Positions 8,534-16,773 of a DNA stretch of 64,000 nt are shown piece by piece. The notes under the pieces were generated by a model. The model had not been told where the DNA came from. It was given only the letters and a program-made list of their open reading frames with translations, and made no database searches. Made by a program: the position numbers and the translations under genes. The first letter of the stretch is position 1; each line of letters starts with the position of its first letter. Source of the DNA: CAZJRB01 sp964547995 (GTDB taxonomy: Bacteria; Planctomycetota; Planctomycetia; Pirellulales; Thermoguttaceae); assembly GCA_964547995.1 (NCBI GenBank), contig CAZJRB010000004.1:70311-134310 (forward strand). Direction: 5' to 3'.

Positions 8534-10117
8534 ATGAAAGCACTTGCGCGGATACTTCTCGTTCTGGGGCTCGTTTTTGCACTACAGGCCTGTGGCGGGC
8601 AGCAACAGGCGGCTAAATCTCTGCCGGCGGCCGAACCCTCGACCTCGACGGCCGGACAACTGGCGGCGGCCGACGACGAACCCGCACCGCCACGCGAGCT
8701 GAAAAAACTCCGCAAGCCGGCCGTCGCCGGGGCCTTCTATCCCGGCGACCAAAAAGACCTCGAGAAAATGGTCGACGGCTATCTCGACAAGGCCGGGCCC
8801 CCGGCCGTCAAAAACCTCCGCGGGCTCATCTCCCCACACGCCGGCTATCCCTACTCTGGACCCGTCGCCGCGTTCGGGTACAAGCTCCTCGAAGGACACG
8901 ACTTCCGCACGGTGGTGATCCTCGCGCCAAGCCATCGCGTGGCCTTCCGCGGGGCCTCCATCCCGGACGCCGACGGCTATGAAACGCCGCTCGGAAAAAT
9001 CCCTATCTCGCCGAAGGCGGCAAAGCTCGCCAAAATCGAGCCGTTCGTCCTCTCGCCCGCCTCCGGCCGCGGCTCGCCGCACGGCCAGGAACACTCGCTC
9101 GAGGTCCAGTTGCCGTTTCTGCAACGCACCTTGAAGAATTTCAGCATCGTTCCGATCGTCTTCGGGCGGGTCGATCCCGAGCAGGTTGCCAAAGCCCTGG
9201 AAAAAATCATCGACGAAAGAACGCTGATCGTCGCCAGCTCCGACCTGACCCATTACCTCCCCTACGACGAGGCGAACCGCCTCGACAAGCAGTGCTGCGA
9301 AGCGATTTGCAGTGGCAAACCGGACCAAATAGAAGAGCGGAACGCATGCGGCCGCGGGCCCATCCTCGCACTGATGGCCATCGCCAAGGACAAGGGATGG
9401 AAGGCCAGGCTGCTCGACTACCGCAACAGCGGCGACACCTCGGGCAACAAGCGCGGCGGCGTGGTCGGCTACGCGTCGATTGCGTTTTACCGGCCCAACG
9501 GCGCCACGGCGGAGAAACCCGCCGAGACCGCGGCCGCCGTGAAGAACGAGTTTTCGCCCGCCCAGCGGAAATACCTGCTCGACCTTGCCCGAAAAACCGT
9601 CGATAGCGTGGTGAAAACCGGCAAGTTGCCGGAAGTCGACAAGGACGACGTGCCTGAGGAGTTCAAGAAGACGAGGGCGTGCTTCGTAACGCTGAAGAAG
9701 CGAGGTCAGCTCCGCGGCTGCATCGGCAGCATCATGCCCCGCGAGCCGCTTTGGGAATCGGTCCTCCACATGGCCCGAAGCGCGGCGACCGAAGACCCGC
9801 GGTTCCGGCCCGTCAAGCCCGACGAACTCAAGGACGTCCACATCGAGATCAGCGTGCTGACCGTCCCTAAGGAGCTAAAGTACGACTCGCCGGCCGATCT
9901 GCTCAAGAAGCTCCGCCCCAACGTCGACGGCGTAGTCCTCAGCGTCGGCCGCAACCAGTCGACCTACCTGCCCCAGGTCTGGGAGCAGCTCCCCGACAAG
10001 GAAGAGTTCCTAAGCCACCTCTCCAAAAAAGCCGGGCTGCGCCCCAACGCCTGGAAGGTCGACAAGCCCACGATTCTCGTCTACCAGGCCGAGGCGTTCG
10101 AGGAACCGGAGAAGTAG
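8534..10117 (+). CDS. AmmeMemoRadiSam system: lipoprotein Memo-AMMECR1 fusion
   Basis: A 527-residue protein joining the two non-radical partners of the AmmeMemoRadiSam system. It begins with a lipoprotein signal (LLVLGLVFALQACGG, lipidated C20). The Memo (MEMO1-like) domain spans about 60-315 with the conserved metal-site residues H102 (SPHAGYPYSG), H134 (LAPSHR) and C272 (RNACGRGP). The AMMECR1 domain follows at about 335-520 (KKRGQLRGCIGS). Start chosen at ATG 8534 for its GGAGGGG and signal peptide, although the frame is open further upstream. The partner radical SAM enzyme lies at 13188. The biochemical product of this system is not established. The lipobox places the Memo and AMMECR1 domains outside the inner membrane, which is unexpected for MEMO1-like proteins. 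Confidence 0.92.
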   Translation: MKALARILLVLGLVFALQACGGQQQAAKSLPAAEPSTSTAGQLAAADDEPAPPRELKKLRKPAVAGAFYPGDQKDLEKMVDGYLDKAGPPAVKNLRGLISPHAGYPYSGPVAAFGYKLLEGHDFRTVVILAPSHRVAFRGASIPDADGYETPLGKIPISPKAAKLAKIEPFVLSPASGRGSPHGQEHSLEVQLPFLQRTLKNFSIVPIVFGRVDPEQVAKALEKIIDERTLIVASSDLTHYLPYDEANRLDKQCCEAICSGKPDQIEERNACGRGPILALMAIAKDKGWKARLLDYRNSGDTSGNKRGGVVGYASIAFYRPNGATAEKPAETAAAVKNEFSPAQRKYLLDLARKTVDSVVKTGKLPEVDKDDVPEEFKKTRACFVTLKKRGQLRGCIGSIMPREPLWESVLHMARSAATEDPRFRPVKPDELKDVHIEISVLTVPKELKYDSPADLLKKLRPNVDGVVLSVGRNQSTYLPQVWEQLPDKEEFLSHLSKKAGLRPNAWKVDKPTILVYQAEAFEEPEK

Positions 10118-10163
10118 CCGCCGCACGAGAGCAGCAGCCCCAAGCATCTTCGCGCCCACCCTC

Positions 10164-10275
10164 CTAGTACCCCATTGCATTTGATTTTGTACGTTGGCCC
10201 TCCGAGGCCGACGCGGTTTGTCGACGGCTTCGGAGAGCCATCGTACTGACAGTTTCAAGTGACATGGGGTACTAG
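10164..10275. mobile_element. MITE-like element with CTAGTACCCCAT ends
   Basis: CTAGTACCCCAT (10164-10175) is repeated in inverse as ATGGGGTACTAG at the right end, giving 12-bp terminal inverted repeats. The interior is a long imperfect hairpin (GGCCCTCCGAGGCCGACGCG against CGACGGCTTCGGAGAGCC). Two more copies in the opposite orientation form a tandem pair at 63731-63946. No coding capacity. This and the hairpin at 10421 fill the 10118-10547 gap. Confidence 0.7.
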
Positions 10276-10420
10276 ACGAATTGGAGATATTGTGGTAGAT
10301 TAAGTGAAAGTGGCGTTCTTTCGGAGAGCCTGGCAGCAACACTTGCATTGGGTGAACCCAAATCCATCTCTCATGCCCCAGCGTTACATAGACGTGAGCA
10401 CCCACCCTACGCAACTACAC

Positions 10421-10443
10421 ATGCCCACGCAAAGCGTGGGCAT
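10421..10443. repeat. ATGCCCACGC hairpin repeat
   Basis: ATGCCCACGC-AAA-GCGTGGGCAT, a perfect 10-bp stem followed by GGCACCC. The same word family occurs near 42520-42602 and five times in tandem at 63587-63691. Confidence 0.65.
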
Positions 10444-10547
10444 GGCACCCGGCGAGCAATGATTCGGCCCGTCGCCCTTTCAGGGCCTGAGATTTTGGGA
10501 TAGACTCTACTCCCGGAGTTGGGGCAACGGCGAAACGGGCATTCCGA

Positions 10548-12725
10548 ATGAGCACGGCCGAAAACCAACCGGAAATCACGCGGCGCGGCCATGTCGTTCT
10601 CTTCCTGTCCGTCTGCTGCCTCGGCGTCTCGGCCATCACGACGCAACTCGTCCTGATGCGGGAGCTGCTCAGCGCGTTTTCGGGCAACGAGTTGATCTTC
10701 GGGATCGTGCTGGGCAACTGGCTGCTGCTGACCGGGATCGGCTCGTCGCTGGGGCGGACGGCCTCGCGGCTGAAGCGGCCGATCGTCGTCCTGATCGTCG
10801 CCCAGGTGCTGGTGGCCACCGTGCCGATCGCCGACGTCTTCCTGTTGCGCACTCTGCGCAATATCGTTTTCGTCCGCGGGGCAGAAGTCGGCGTGACCGA
10901 AACCGTCCTGAGCTGCTTCGTGCTCCTGGCGCCGTATTGCATCATCGCCGGCTACCTGCTGACCCTGGCGTGCCTGATCCTGGCCTCCAAGGAGGAATCG
11001 TCGAGCATCGGTCGGGTCTATTTCCTCGACAACATCGGCGACATGGCCGGGGGTCTGATCTTCAGCTTTGTCTTGATCTACCTGTTCGACCATTTTGCGA
11101 TTCTCTACTTCCCGGCGCTGTTGAACCTGTTGTTTGCCGGGCTGGTGGCGTTGCTCTTCGGAAAGCGGGTCCTGCTCGTCGGCGTGGCGGTTGTCACGGC
11201 CGCGCTCGTTGGGCTGATTGCGAAATACGATCTGGACGCGGTTTCGACCCGGCTCGAATACCTCGAGGAGGAAGTCGTCTGGCGCGACAATTCCCCCTAC
11301 GGCAACCTGGTCGTGACCGAATCGGCAGGGCAATACAACTTCATCTTCGGCGGCGAGCGGCTCTTTTCGACGGGCAATCTCGAAAGGGTGGAGGAGACGG
11401 TCCACTATGCCATGGCCCAGCGGCCCGGCGCCCGGCGCGTGCTGCTCATCTCCGGCGGCGCCAGCGGCACGGCACGCGAAATCCTCAAGTACCCGGTCGA
11501 CGCGGTCGACTACGTGGAGCTCGATCCCCAGATCATCGAGGCCGCCCGAAAGTTCGTGCCCGAGAGCCTCGACGATCCCCGCATCCATGTTATCGAAACC
11601 GACGGCCGCTTGTTCGTCCAGCAAACCGGCAATCGCTACGACGTGGTGATCGTCGACATGCCCGACCCGTCCACGTCGCAGATCAACCGGTTCTACACCC
11701 GCGAGTTCTTCGAGGAGGTCCGGCGCGTTCTGAAACCCGACGGGGTCCTCGCGTTCTGGCTGGGGCGTTATGCGAACTTCGTCAGCAAGGAGCTGGGCGA
11801 TCTGATCGCCGTGGCCGACCGGACCGCCCGGCAGGTCTTCCAGGGCGTGCTGATCCTGCCGGACGGGCGGCTCTGCTTCCTGGCGTCCGACGGCGAGCTG
11901 ACCATCGACATTGCCGACCGGCTTAAGCGGGCCGGGATCGAGACCCGCTGGGTCAACCGCAGTTTCCTCGACGCCACGCTCACGTCCGACCGGCTGGCCG
12001 ACATCCGCAAAGCGTGCAACGACCGGGCGGCGATCAACCGGGATTTCAACCCCGTCTTGTACTATTACCACCTCCGCTATTGGATCAGCCAGTTCAAGGT
12101 GCGGTTCGGCCTGCTCGAGGGCGTGTTGCTCCTGTTGCTCGTGGTCTACCTGCTGAGGACGCGGCCGGTGCCGTTTGCGATCTTCACGACCGGGTTTGCG
12201 GCCTCAGTGCTCGAGGTGGTCATCCTGGTCGGCGTGCAGATTCTCTACGGCTGCGTCTATCACCAGGTGGGCATCATCGTCACCATGTTCATGCTGGGGC
12301 TGGGGCTCGGGTCGTTCACGGCCAACCGCCGGCTGGCGCGGTTTCGCCGCAAGGACCTCGTCAGGCTGGAATTGGCCATTGCGGCATACGCGGTCTGTCT
12401 GCCGGTGGCGCTGATCGGCCTGGGGCATCTACCCGGGGCCGCGGCGCCGGTCGTCTCGCGGGTGGCGGTGCCGGTGATGACGCTCGCGCTGGCGGTGCTG
12501 GTCGGCATGGAATTTCCGCTGGCAGGGCGGGAGGATTTTCATCGGGCGGTCACCTCGACGGCAGCACGGCTCTACACGGCCGACTACATCGGGGCCGCCC
12601 TGGGGGCCCTCTTGGTCAGCACGCTCTTGATCCCGCTGCTCGGGGTCGTTACCGTGTGTTTGTTGGCCGCCGGGTTGAACGTCGTCAGTGCGGCGGTGAT
12701 TTGGCTGACGGGGACTGGGGATTAG
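10548..12725 (+). CDS. Membrane protein with spermidine synthase-like methyltransferase-fold domain
   Basis: A 725-residue protein. About six or seven hydrophobic helices (residues 15-235) lead into a cytoplasmic spermidine synthase-like Rossmann domain (about 255-480). That domain shows GNLVVTESAGQYNFIFGGE, LLISGGASGTAREIL, VDYVELDPQIIEAARKF and DVVIVDMPDPST, the usual glycine-rich loop, acidic ligand and D-x-PDP motifs. A second helix bundle (about 500-725) follows. Such fused MFS/spermidine-synthase proteins are widespread, but their substrates are mostly unknown, and polyamine synthesis cannot be assumed. It lies between the two AmmeMemoRadiSam genes on the same strand, which hints at a shared pathway. 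The G-rich tract at 12710 spans its stop codon. Confidence 0.85.
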   Translation: MSTAENQPEITRRGHVVLFLSVCCLGVSAITTQLVLMRELLSAFSGNELIFGIVLGNWLLLTGIGSSLGRTASRLKRPIVVLIVAQVLVATVPIADVFLLRTLRNIVFVRGAEVGVTETVLSCFVLLAPYCIIAGYLLTLACLILASKEESSSIGRVYFLDNIGDMAGGLIFSFVLIYLFDHFAILYFPALLNLLFAGLVALLFGKRVLLVGVAVVTAALVGLIAKYDLDAVSTRLEYLEEEVVWRDNSPYGNLVVTESAGQYNFIFGGERLFSTGNLERVEETVHYAMAQRPGARRVLLISGGASGTAREILKYPVDAVDYVELDPQIIEAARKFVPESLDDPRIHVIETDGRLFVQQTGNRYDVVIVDMPDPSTSQINRFYTREFFEEVRRVLKPDGVLAFWLGRYANFVSKELGDLIAVADRTARQVFQGVLILPDGRLCFLASDGELTIDIADRLKRAGIETRWVNRSFLDATLTSDRLADIRKACNDRAAINRDFNPVLYYYHLRYWISQFKVRFGLLEGVLLLLLVVYLLRTRPVPFAIFTTGFAASVLEVVILVGVQILYGCVYHQVGIIVTMFMLGLGLGSFTANRRLARFRRKDLVRLELAIAAYAVCLPVALIGLGHLPGAAAPVVSRVAVPVMTLALAVLVGMEFPLAGREDFHRAVTSTAARLYTADYIGAALGALLVSTLLIPLLGVVTVCLLAAGLNVVSAAVIWLTGTGD

Positions 12726-12741
12726 GGGCTGGGGATTGGGG
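12710..12741 (+). repeat. G-quadruplex-capable tract spanning the stop codon
   Basis: Five runs of four G (12710-12713, 12717-12720, 12725-12728, 12731-12734, 12738-12741) on the sense strand. The TAG stop (12723-12725) is part of the TTAGGGG-type repeat itself. Confidence 0.75.
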
Positions 12742-12748
12742 ATTAGTT

Positions 12749-12852
12749 GTAGGGTGGGACCAGCGGCCCTCAGGCCGCGCCGGCCCACCAGATTTCCCGC
12801 GTTTTTCTGGCACTGGTGGGCCGGCGTCGCTTCGCTCCTGGTCCCACCCTAC
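12749..12852. repeat. Palindromic element with 15-bp perfect terminal inverted repeats
   Basis: GTAGGGTGGGACCAG (12749-12763) and CTGGTCCCACCCTAC (12838-12852) enclose a second hairpin, GCCGGCCCACCAG against CTGGTGGGCCGGC. It occupies the gap before the small membrane gene, and no ORF is present. Confidence 0.7.
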
Positions 12853-12945
12853 AAAAAATCACAGCCCCACTGGTCGCGGCTTTGTACCGAACCATAATGA
12901 ACCAATCGGCCGGCCGCCGCGTAATTCAAGAGAGACCCACACCAC

Positions 12946-13215
12946 ATGCCTAGGAAAAACCTCCACTACTACCTCCTCAAAACCGCTCGAATTAGTGGTT
13001 GGCTGCTGATCCCCTTGATGTTACTATTCGTAGTGACGGGTTTTGCCATGCGCGGGGAGTTCGGGTGCGACAAGCTGCTCAAGGAAGAACACGCCAGAGT
13101 CGTCCACCAGGATTTCCGGTGGCCGCTGTTGGCCGTGCTCGTTGTCCACGTTACGACCACCATCTACTTTTCACTAAGGAGATGGGGATGGATCAAGAGA
13201 AAGACCCGCAAGTAA
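12946..13215 (+). CDS. Small two-helix cytochrome b-like membrane protein
   Basis: An 89-residue protein with two predicted membrane helices (about 17-34 and 60-77). Histidines at H48 and H52 (EEHARVVHQ) and H67 (VVHVTTTIYF) have the placement seen in DUF4405/cytochrome b561-like heme proteins, where a loop His and a helix His ligate heme. Heme binding is inferred, not shown. The radical SAM gene overlaps its 3' end by 28 bases, which implies coupled translation. An attractive but untested idea is that it passes electrons to the radical SAM enzyme. Confidence 0.6.
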   Translation: MPRKNLHYYLLKTARISGWLLIPLMLLFVVTGFAMRGEFGCDKLLKEEHARVVHQDFRWPLLAVLVVHVTTTIYFSLRRWGWIKRKTRK

Positions 13216-14465
13216 ACCCGGCGGAAACACCGGCGGGCGATCCCGCGCCGGCCGAGAAGGTCTCGCGCCGCCGGGCGCTGAAGTACGGGGTTTCGGGCAT
13301 CGCGTGCCTGTGCGGCGGGGCCGCAATCTACAAGGCCGGGCAACTCTACTATACCAAGCGGGTTGTGCCGGAGGCCGCCCGCGTCGAGGTCTTCAAGGGC
13401 GACGCCCCCCAAGGCGAAGTCTGGGAAGAATGGCAACGCCGCGGCTGGGTCCGCGAGGCACGACACTATCTCGAAATGGGCGAAAACGTCCAGTGCCACC
13501 TCTGCCCGAACGAGTGCATCCTCGAACCCGAAGACCGCAGCCGCTGCCGGGGCCGCGTCTACAAGGACGGCAAACTGTACACGATGTCCTACGGCGACCC
13601 GTGCGCCGTCCACGCCGACCCGATCGAGAAGAAGCCGCTTTTTCATTTCATGCCGGGCACGCGGGCATTTTCGATCGCCACGTCCGGCTGCGGTTTCCGT
13701 TGTCTGAATTGCCAGAACTGGGAGATTTCGCAGGCCAAGCCGGAAGAGGTGAAGGACGACAGCATCCCGCTCTGTCCCGACGACGTGGTAACCGTGGCAA
13801 AACGCTCGGGTTGCGAATCGATCGCCTACACCTACTCCGAGCCGACGGTCTGGTACGAGTACATGTACGACACGGCCAAGGTGGCCCGGGCAAACAACGT
13901 CAAGAACGTCTGGGTCACCTGCGGCTACATCCAGGAGAAGCCGCTGGTCGAATTGTGCGAGTACATGGACGCGGCAAACGTCGATCTGAAAAGCTTCGAC
14001 GACGAAATCTACAAAAAGCTCAACTCGGGCAAGCTCGAACCGATCCTTAACACGCTCAAGACGCTCGACCGGGAGGGCGTCTGGTTCGAGGTGACCAATC
14101 TGATCGTGCCGACCTACACGGACAAGCCGGACATGATCCGCCGGATGTGCGGGTGGCTGGTCGAGAACCTCGGCCCCGACTACCCGCTGCACTTCTCGCG
14201 GTTCCACCCGCAGCACAAGCTGACGAACCTGCCGCCGACCCCGGTCGCGGTCCTCGAAGAGGCCCGCTCCATCGCCCGGGAGGTCGGGTTGCACTACGTC
14301 TACGTCGGCAACTGCCGCGAGGTCGAGGACGCCGAGACGACCTTCTGCCCTAAGTGCAAGGAAGCGGTGATCCGGCGGAACATCTACAGCGTCGAGAGCA
14401 CAAACCTCGACGACGGCAAGTGCGCCGGCTGCGGCACGAAAATCGCCGGCGTGTGGGACGCGTAG
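13188..14465 (+). CDS. AmmeMemoRadiSam system radical SAM enzyme with Tat-like leader
   Basis: A 425-residue radical SAM protein. The 4Fe-4S/SAM motif is C168, C172, C175 (SGCGFRCLNCQNWEIS). An N-terminal Cys set (C103, C106, C110, C120) and a C-terminal zinc-ribbon pair (CPKC ... CAGC) suit the AmmeMemoRadiSam type. Before the core, SRRRALKYG followed by a hydrophobic run (residues 26-52) resembles a twin-arginine signal or anchor. ATG 13188 is preferred over ATG 13182 because AAGGAG (13176-13181) would directly abut the latter. It overlaps the small membrane gene. The 3' end is one base from the end of the convergent serpin gene. The reaction catalysed is unknown. Confidence 0.88.
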   Translation: MDQEKDPQVNPAETPAGDPAPAEKVSRRRALKYGVSGIACLCGGAAIYKAGQLYYTKRVVPEAARVEVFKGDAPQGEVWEEWQRRGWVREARHYLEMGENVQCHLCPNECILEPEDRSRCRGRVYKDGKLYTMSYGDPCAVHADPIEKKPLFHFMPGTRAFSIATSGCGFRCLNCQNWEISQAKPEEVKDDSIPLCPDDVVTVAKRSGCESIAYTYSEPTVWYEYMYDTAKVARANNVKNVWVTCGYIQEKPLVELCEYMDAANVDLKSFDDEIYKKLNSGKLEPILNTLKTLDREGVWFEVTNLIVPTYTDKPDMIRRMCGWLVENLGPDYPLHFSRFHPQHKLTNLPPTPVAVLEEARSIAREVGLHYVYVGNCREVEDAETTFCPKCKEAVIRRNIYSVESTNLDDGKCAGCGTKIAGVWDA

Positions 14466-14466
14466 C

Positions 14467-16773
14467 TCAGAACATCCCCATGCCGCCTCCGGTGCCGGGC
14501 CCGGGCGGAAAGGGTTCGTCCTCGACGTCCGGCCGGTCGCGATACGCTTCCGGCTGACTCACCCTCCCGAGTAAGAGAATGGCGCCGGTGCGGTTGTCGC
14601 GCAGCAGGAACAGGAACGGGCGATTGGCACAGAAGACCGGGATTTGCGGTCCCCTCACTTCGTAATACCCCCACCACCGTTTGGGAGACTTCTCCGGCCT
14701 CTCGGGGCCTTCCTCAGCGACCACAAGGTCGGCAACATGGACTGCCGCGACCGGATAACGTTGACCGGATGCGCCGGGCGGGGTGCAATCGAGGGCGAGT
14801 TTGGAGAGTTCGCAGCTCACCTCGCTGGAAGTCTCGACCTGGAACCGGGGCAAGTAGACGTCGACCAGGCGGCGTTCCGTCTGCGACATCCATTTCGCGA
14901 AGTTCTCGGCGCTAAGCAAACGCTCGACCTCGTCCAATGCGCCCGCTCGGCGCCGCGGCAACAGGAAGACCATCGACAGGTATCCGCCCGCGTACGGTTT
15001 TTCGAGGACTTCGAGGTCCTGCAACCCGGCGTAGCGGCACCGGTCCTGGCCTTGCATCATCGCAACGCGGTACTTCCTTTTCCCGGTGTCGAACGGAGCT
15101 GCACCACTGCGAAATCCGTCGAAGGGACGGGCCCAGCGCCCTTCAAACGAGAAGCAGCTCGCGGAGAGCAGCGTACCGGGCTCGACGGAGAAGAACGACG
15201 GAATCGTGAGATTGAGTTCGCCGGCGGCCTTCTTTGCCCAAGCCCGGACGGCCGCTTCCAGTGCGTCGTCATCGCTCAGATCGAGTCTCGCAAGATGCCG
15301 GTCGATGCCGGGGAATTTGCGGCCCGGATGTGCCCAGGACTGCTGAACTATTGTCAAATCCGCGCCCGATTGCTTTGCGGCGTCGCGCGACAGCTCGAAC
15401 AACCCGCCCGGAACCGACGCGGGAGAAATCGCGCACGGCGAGAAACAGATAGCACCATCGTGCCGGCACGTGCGAAGCCGGCCGTAGATGTCGAACGCCA
15501 ATCGGTTGCACTCCGCAACCGCTTCGTCGCGCCCGGGGTCCTTCTTCAGCGGCGCCGGCGGCGGAGGCGTCTTTCCATGCAGCCCCAAGCAATCTTCGAC
15601 CGGCACGCGCAGGGCAAGCCGGTCGAGCCGTTTGCGGCTGTCCGATCGGGCGGCCGCCCGTAGATGGGCCAGCCGGTTCTCGATTTCGTCGTGTGTCCGC
15701 CCCGTCTGCCGCACGATCATCGCCTCGTTGTCCGGCAACGGGACGCCAGCGATAAGGCACGTCGTCTCGTCGCCGTATTGAGGCAGGAGGTACATGTCGC
15801 CGCACCAGCGAAACGCAGTCAGCAAGTCGTCCAACTCCTGGTGCCATGCCGGGAACCGGGCATCACGCACGACCGGCGGATACCCCGGATCGACCAGGCC
15901 GGAAACGTCATAAGCCTTGGTGGTCAGGCGTTTCTTGCGCTGTTCGTCAGTGCCGATCCAGATCGTGCCGTTGTCGGCGTACCAGGTCAGCTCCAAAGGC
16001 CGCAGCATGTGGTTCAGGGCGGAACGAAGGGATATTCGCGAAACGTCGATCGAGATGGGGAGAGTCGGCTCGTAGCCAACCTCTTTCAATGCCCTCTCGT
16101 CGATCTTCAGCTCAACCCCCACTTTCTTCGCCAGGGCTGGAGCAACCTCGTCCAGCGGTTTTTCCTCGAACTTCAGCGGGACCCGCTTCCGCAGCGCTTC
16201 GCGGACCGCTTTTTCCTTTGCGGCCGTCTCGGGCGGGCGTTTGTCGAGGACGATCGGTTCAAAAACGTTCTGTTTCGTCTTCTTCCGCCGGCGGAACTCC
16301 CGCAGGGCCGCCAACAACCGCTCGATCTGCCCGTGGGCGGCGCCGCTCTGATAGACGACCAGTTGTTTTGTGTCGCGCGTGGGAAAGCGGACCATCCGGG
16401 CGTCGCCGTCGGGGCGTATCCATGACGCAGGGTCGACGGACTTCTCGATCGTCTGCATCAGCGCGTCGTAATAGAGGGTTTCCTCGCCGTAACGGTTTCG
16501 GTAGAGGATCAAGTCGCCGACGTCGTACGCCTTGGTGTGCATGGTCGGCGGAGATTTCGGCGTCGGCATCCCGCCGATTTGAGCAACGATCGGCGTAGCG
16601 CTAAACAGCACGAGAAGAAGAAGTACTGGACTCCGTCTCAGAAGACGCCTGGATGAGTTGTACGATGGCCTTCCAAGGCCGTCGCCATCGAAGAAACACT
16701 GCTTCCCGACGGCCTTGGAAGGCCATCGTACGGGTTTTGAGACAACGTCTAGAAGCCGTTTCGAGAGGGTCAT
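14467..16773 (-). CDS. Serpin-like protein with STN-type N-terminal region
   Basis: A 768-residue predicted exported protein (RRSPVLLLLVLFSATPIVAQ hydrophobic signal). The middle N-terminal part contains an STN-like unit (FEEKPLDEVAPALAKKVGVE ... SLRSALNHMLRPLELTW). Roughly the last 375 residues follow the serpin fold: CNRLAFDIYGRL, a FSP segment, VFLLPRRRAGALDEVERLL and the closing ANRPFLFLLRDNRTGAILLL with GRVSQP. In the hinge before the reactive loop, the small-residue hinge expected of inhibitory serpins is replaced by GPERPEKSPKRWW, so protease inhibition is doubtful. The start overlaps the upstream stop as ATGA with GGGAGG in front, so the two genes are translationally coupled. A palindromic repeat lies inside the first 45 codons. 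Confidence 0.78.
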   Translation of the reverse strand: MTLSKRLLDVVSKPVRWPSKAVGKQCFFDGDGLGRPSYNSSRRLLRRSPVLLLLVLFSATPIVAQIGGMPTPKSPPTMHTKAYDVGDLILYRNRYGEETLYYDALMQTIEKSVDPASWIRPDGDARMVRFPTRDTKQLVVYQSGAAHGQIERLLAALREFRRRKKTKQNVFEPIVLDKRPPETAAKEKAVREALRKRVPLKFEEKPLDEVAPALAKKVGVELKIDERALKEVGYEPTLPISIDVSRISLRSALNHMLRPLELTWYADNGTIWIGTDEQRKKRLTTKAYDVSGLVDPGYPPVVRDARFPAWHQELDDLLTAFRWCGDMYLLPQYGDETTCLIAGVPLPDNEAMIVRQTGRTHDEIENRLAHLRAAARSDSRKRLDRLALRVPVEDCLGLHGKTPPPPAPLKKDPGRDEAVAECNRLAFDIYGRLRTCRHDGAICFSPCAISPASVPGGLFELSRDAAKQSGADLTIVQQSWAHPGRKFPGIDRHLARLDLSDDDALEAAVRAWAKKAAGELNLTIPSFFSVEPGTLLSASCFSFEGRWARPFDGFRSGAAPFDTGKRKYRVAMMQGQDRCRYAGLQDLEVLEKPYAGGYLSMVFLLPRRRAGALDEVERLLSAENFAKWMSQTERRLVDVYLPRFQVETSSEVSCELSKLALDCTPPGASGQRYPVAAVHVADLVVAEEGPERPEKSPKRWWGYYEVRGPQIPVFCANRPFLFLLRDNRTGAILLLGRVSQPEAYRDRPDVEDEPFPPGPGTGGGMGMF
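16661..16730. repeat. 24-bp perfect inverted repeat inside the serpin-like coding region
   Basis: Arms 16661-16684 (TACGATGGCCTTCCAAGGCC...) and 16707-16730 are exact inverse complements around a 22-base loop. Wider ends GTCTCA (16635) and TGAGAC (16743) also match in inverse. A related word (GACGGCCTTGGAAGGCCATC) sits at 57213-57232. The ORF reads through it just before the signal-peptide core. Confidence 0.8.
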
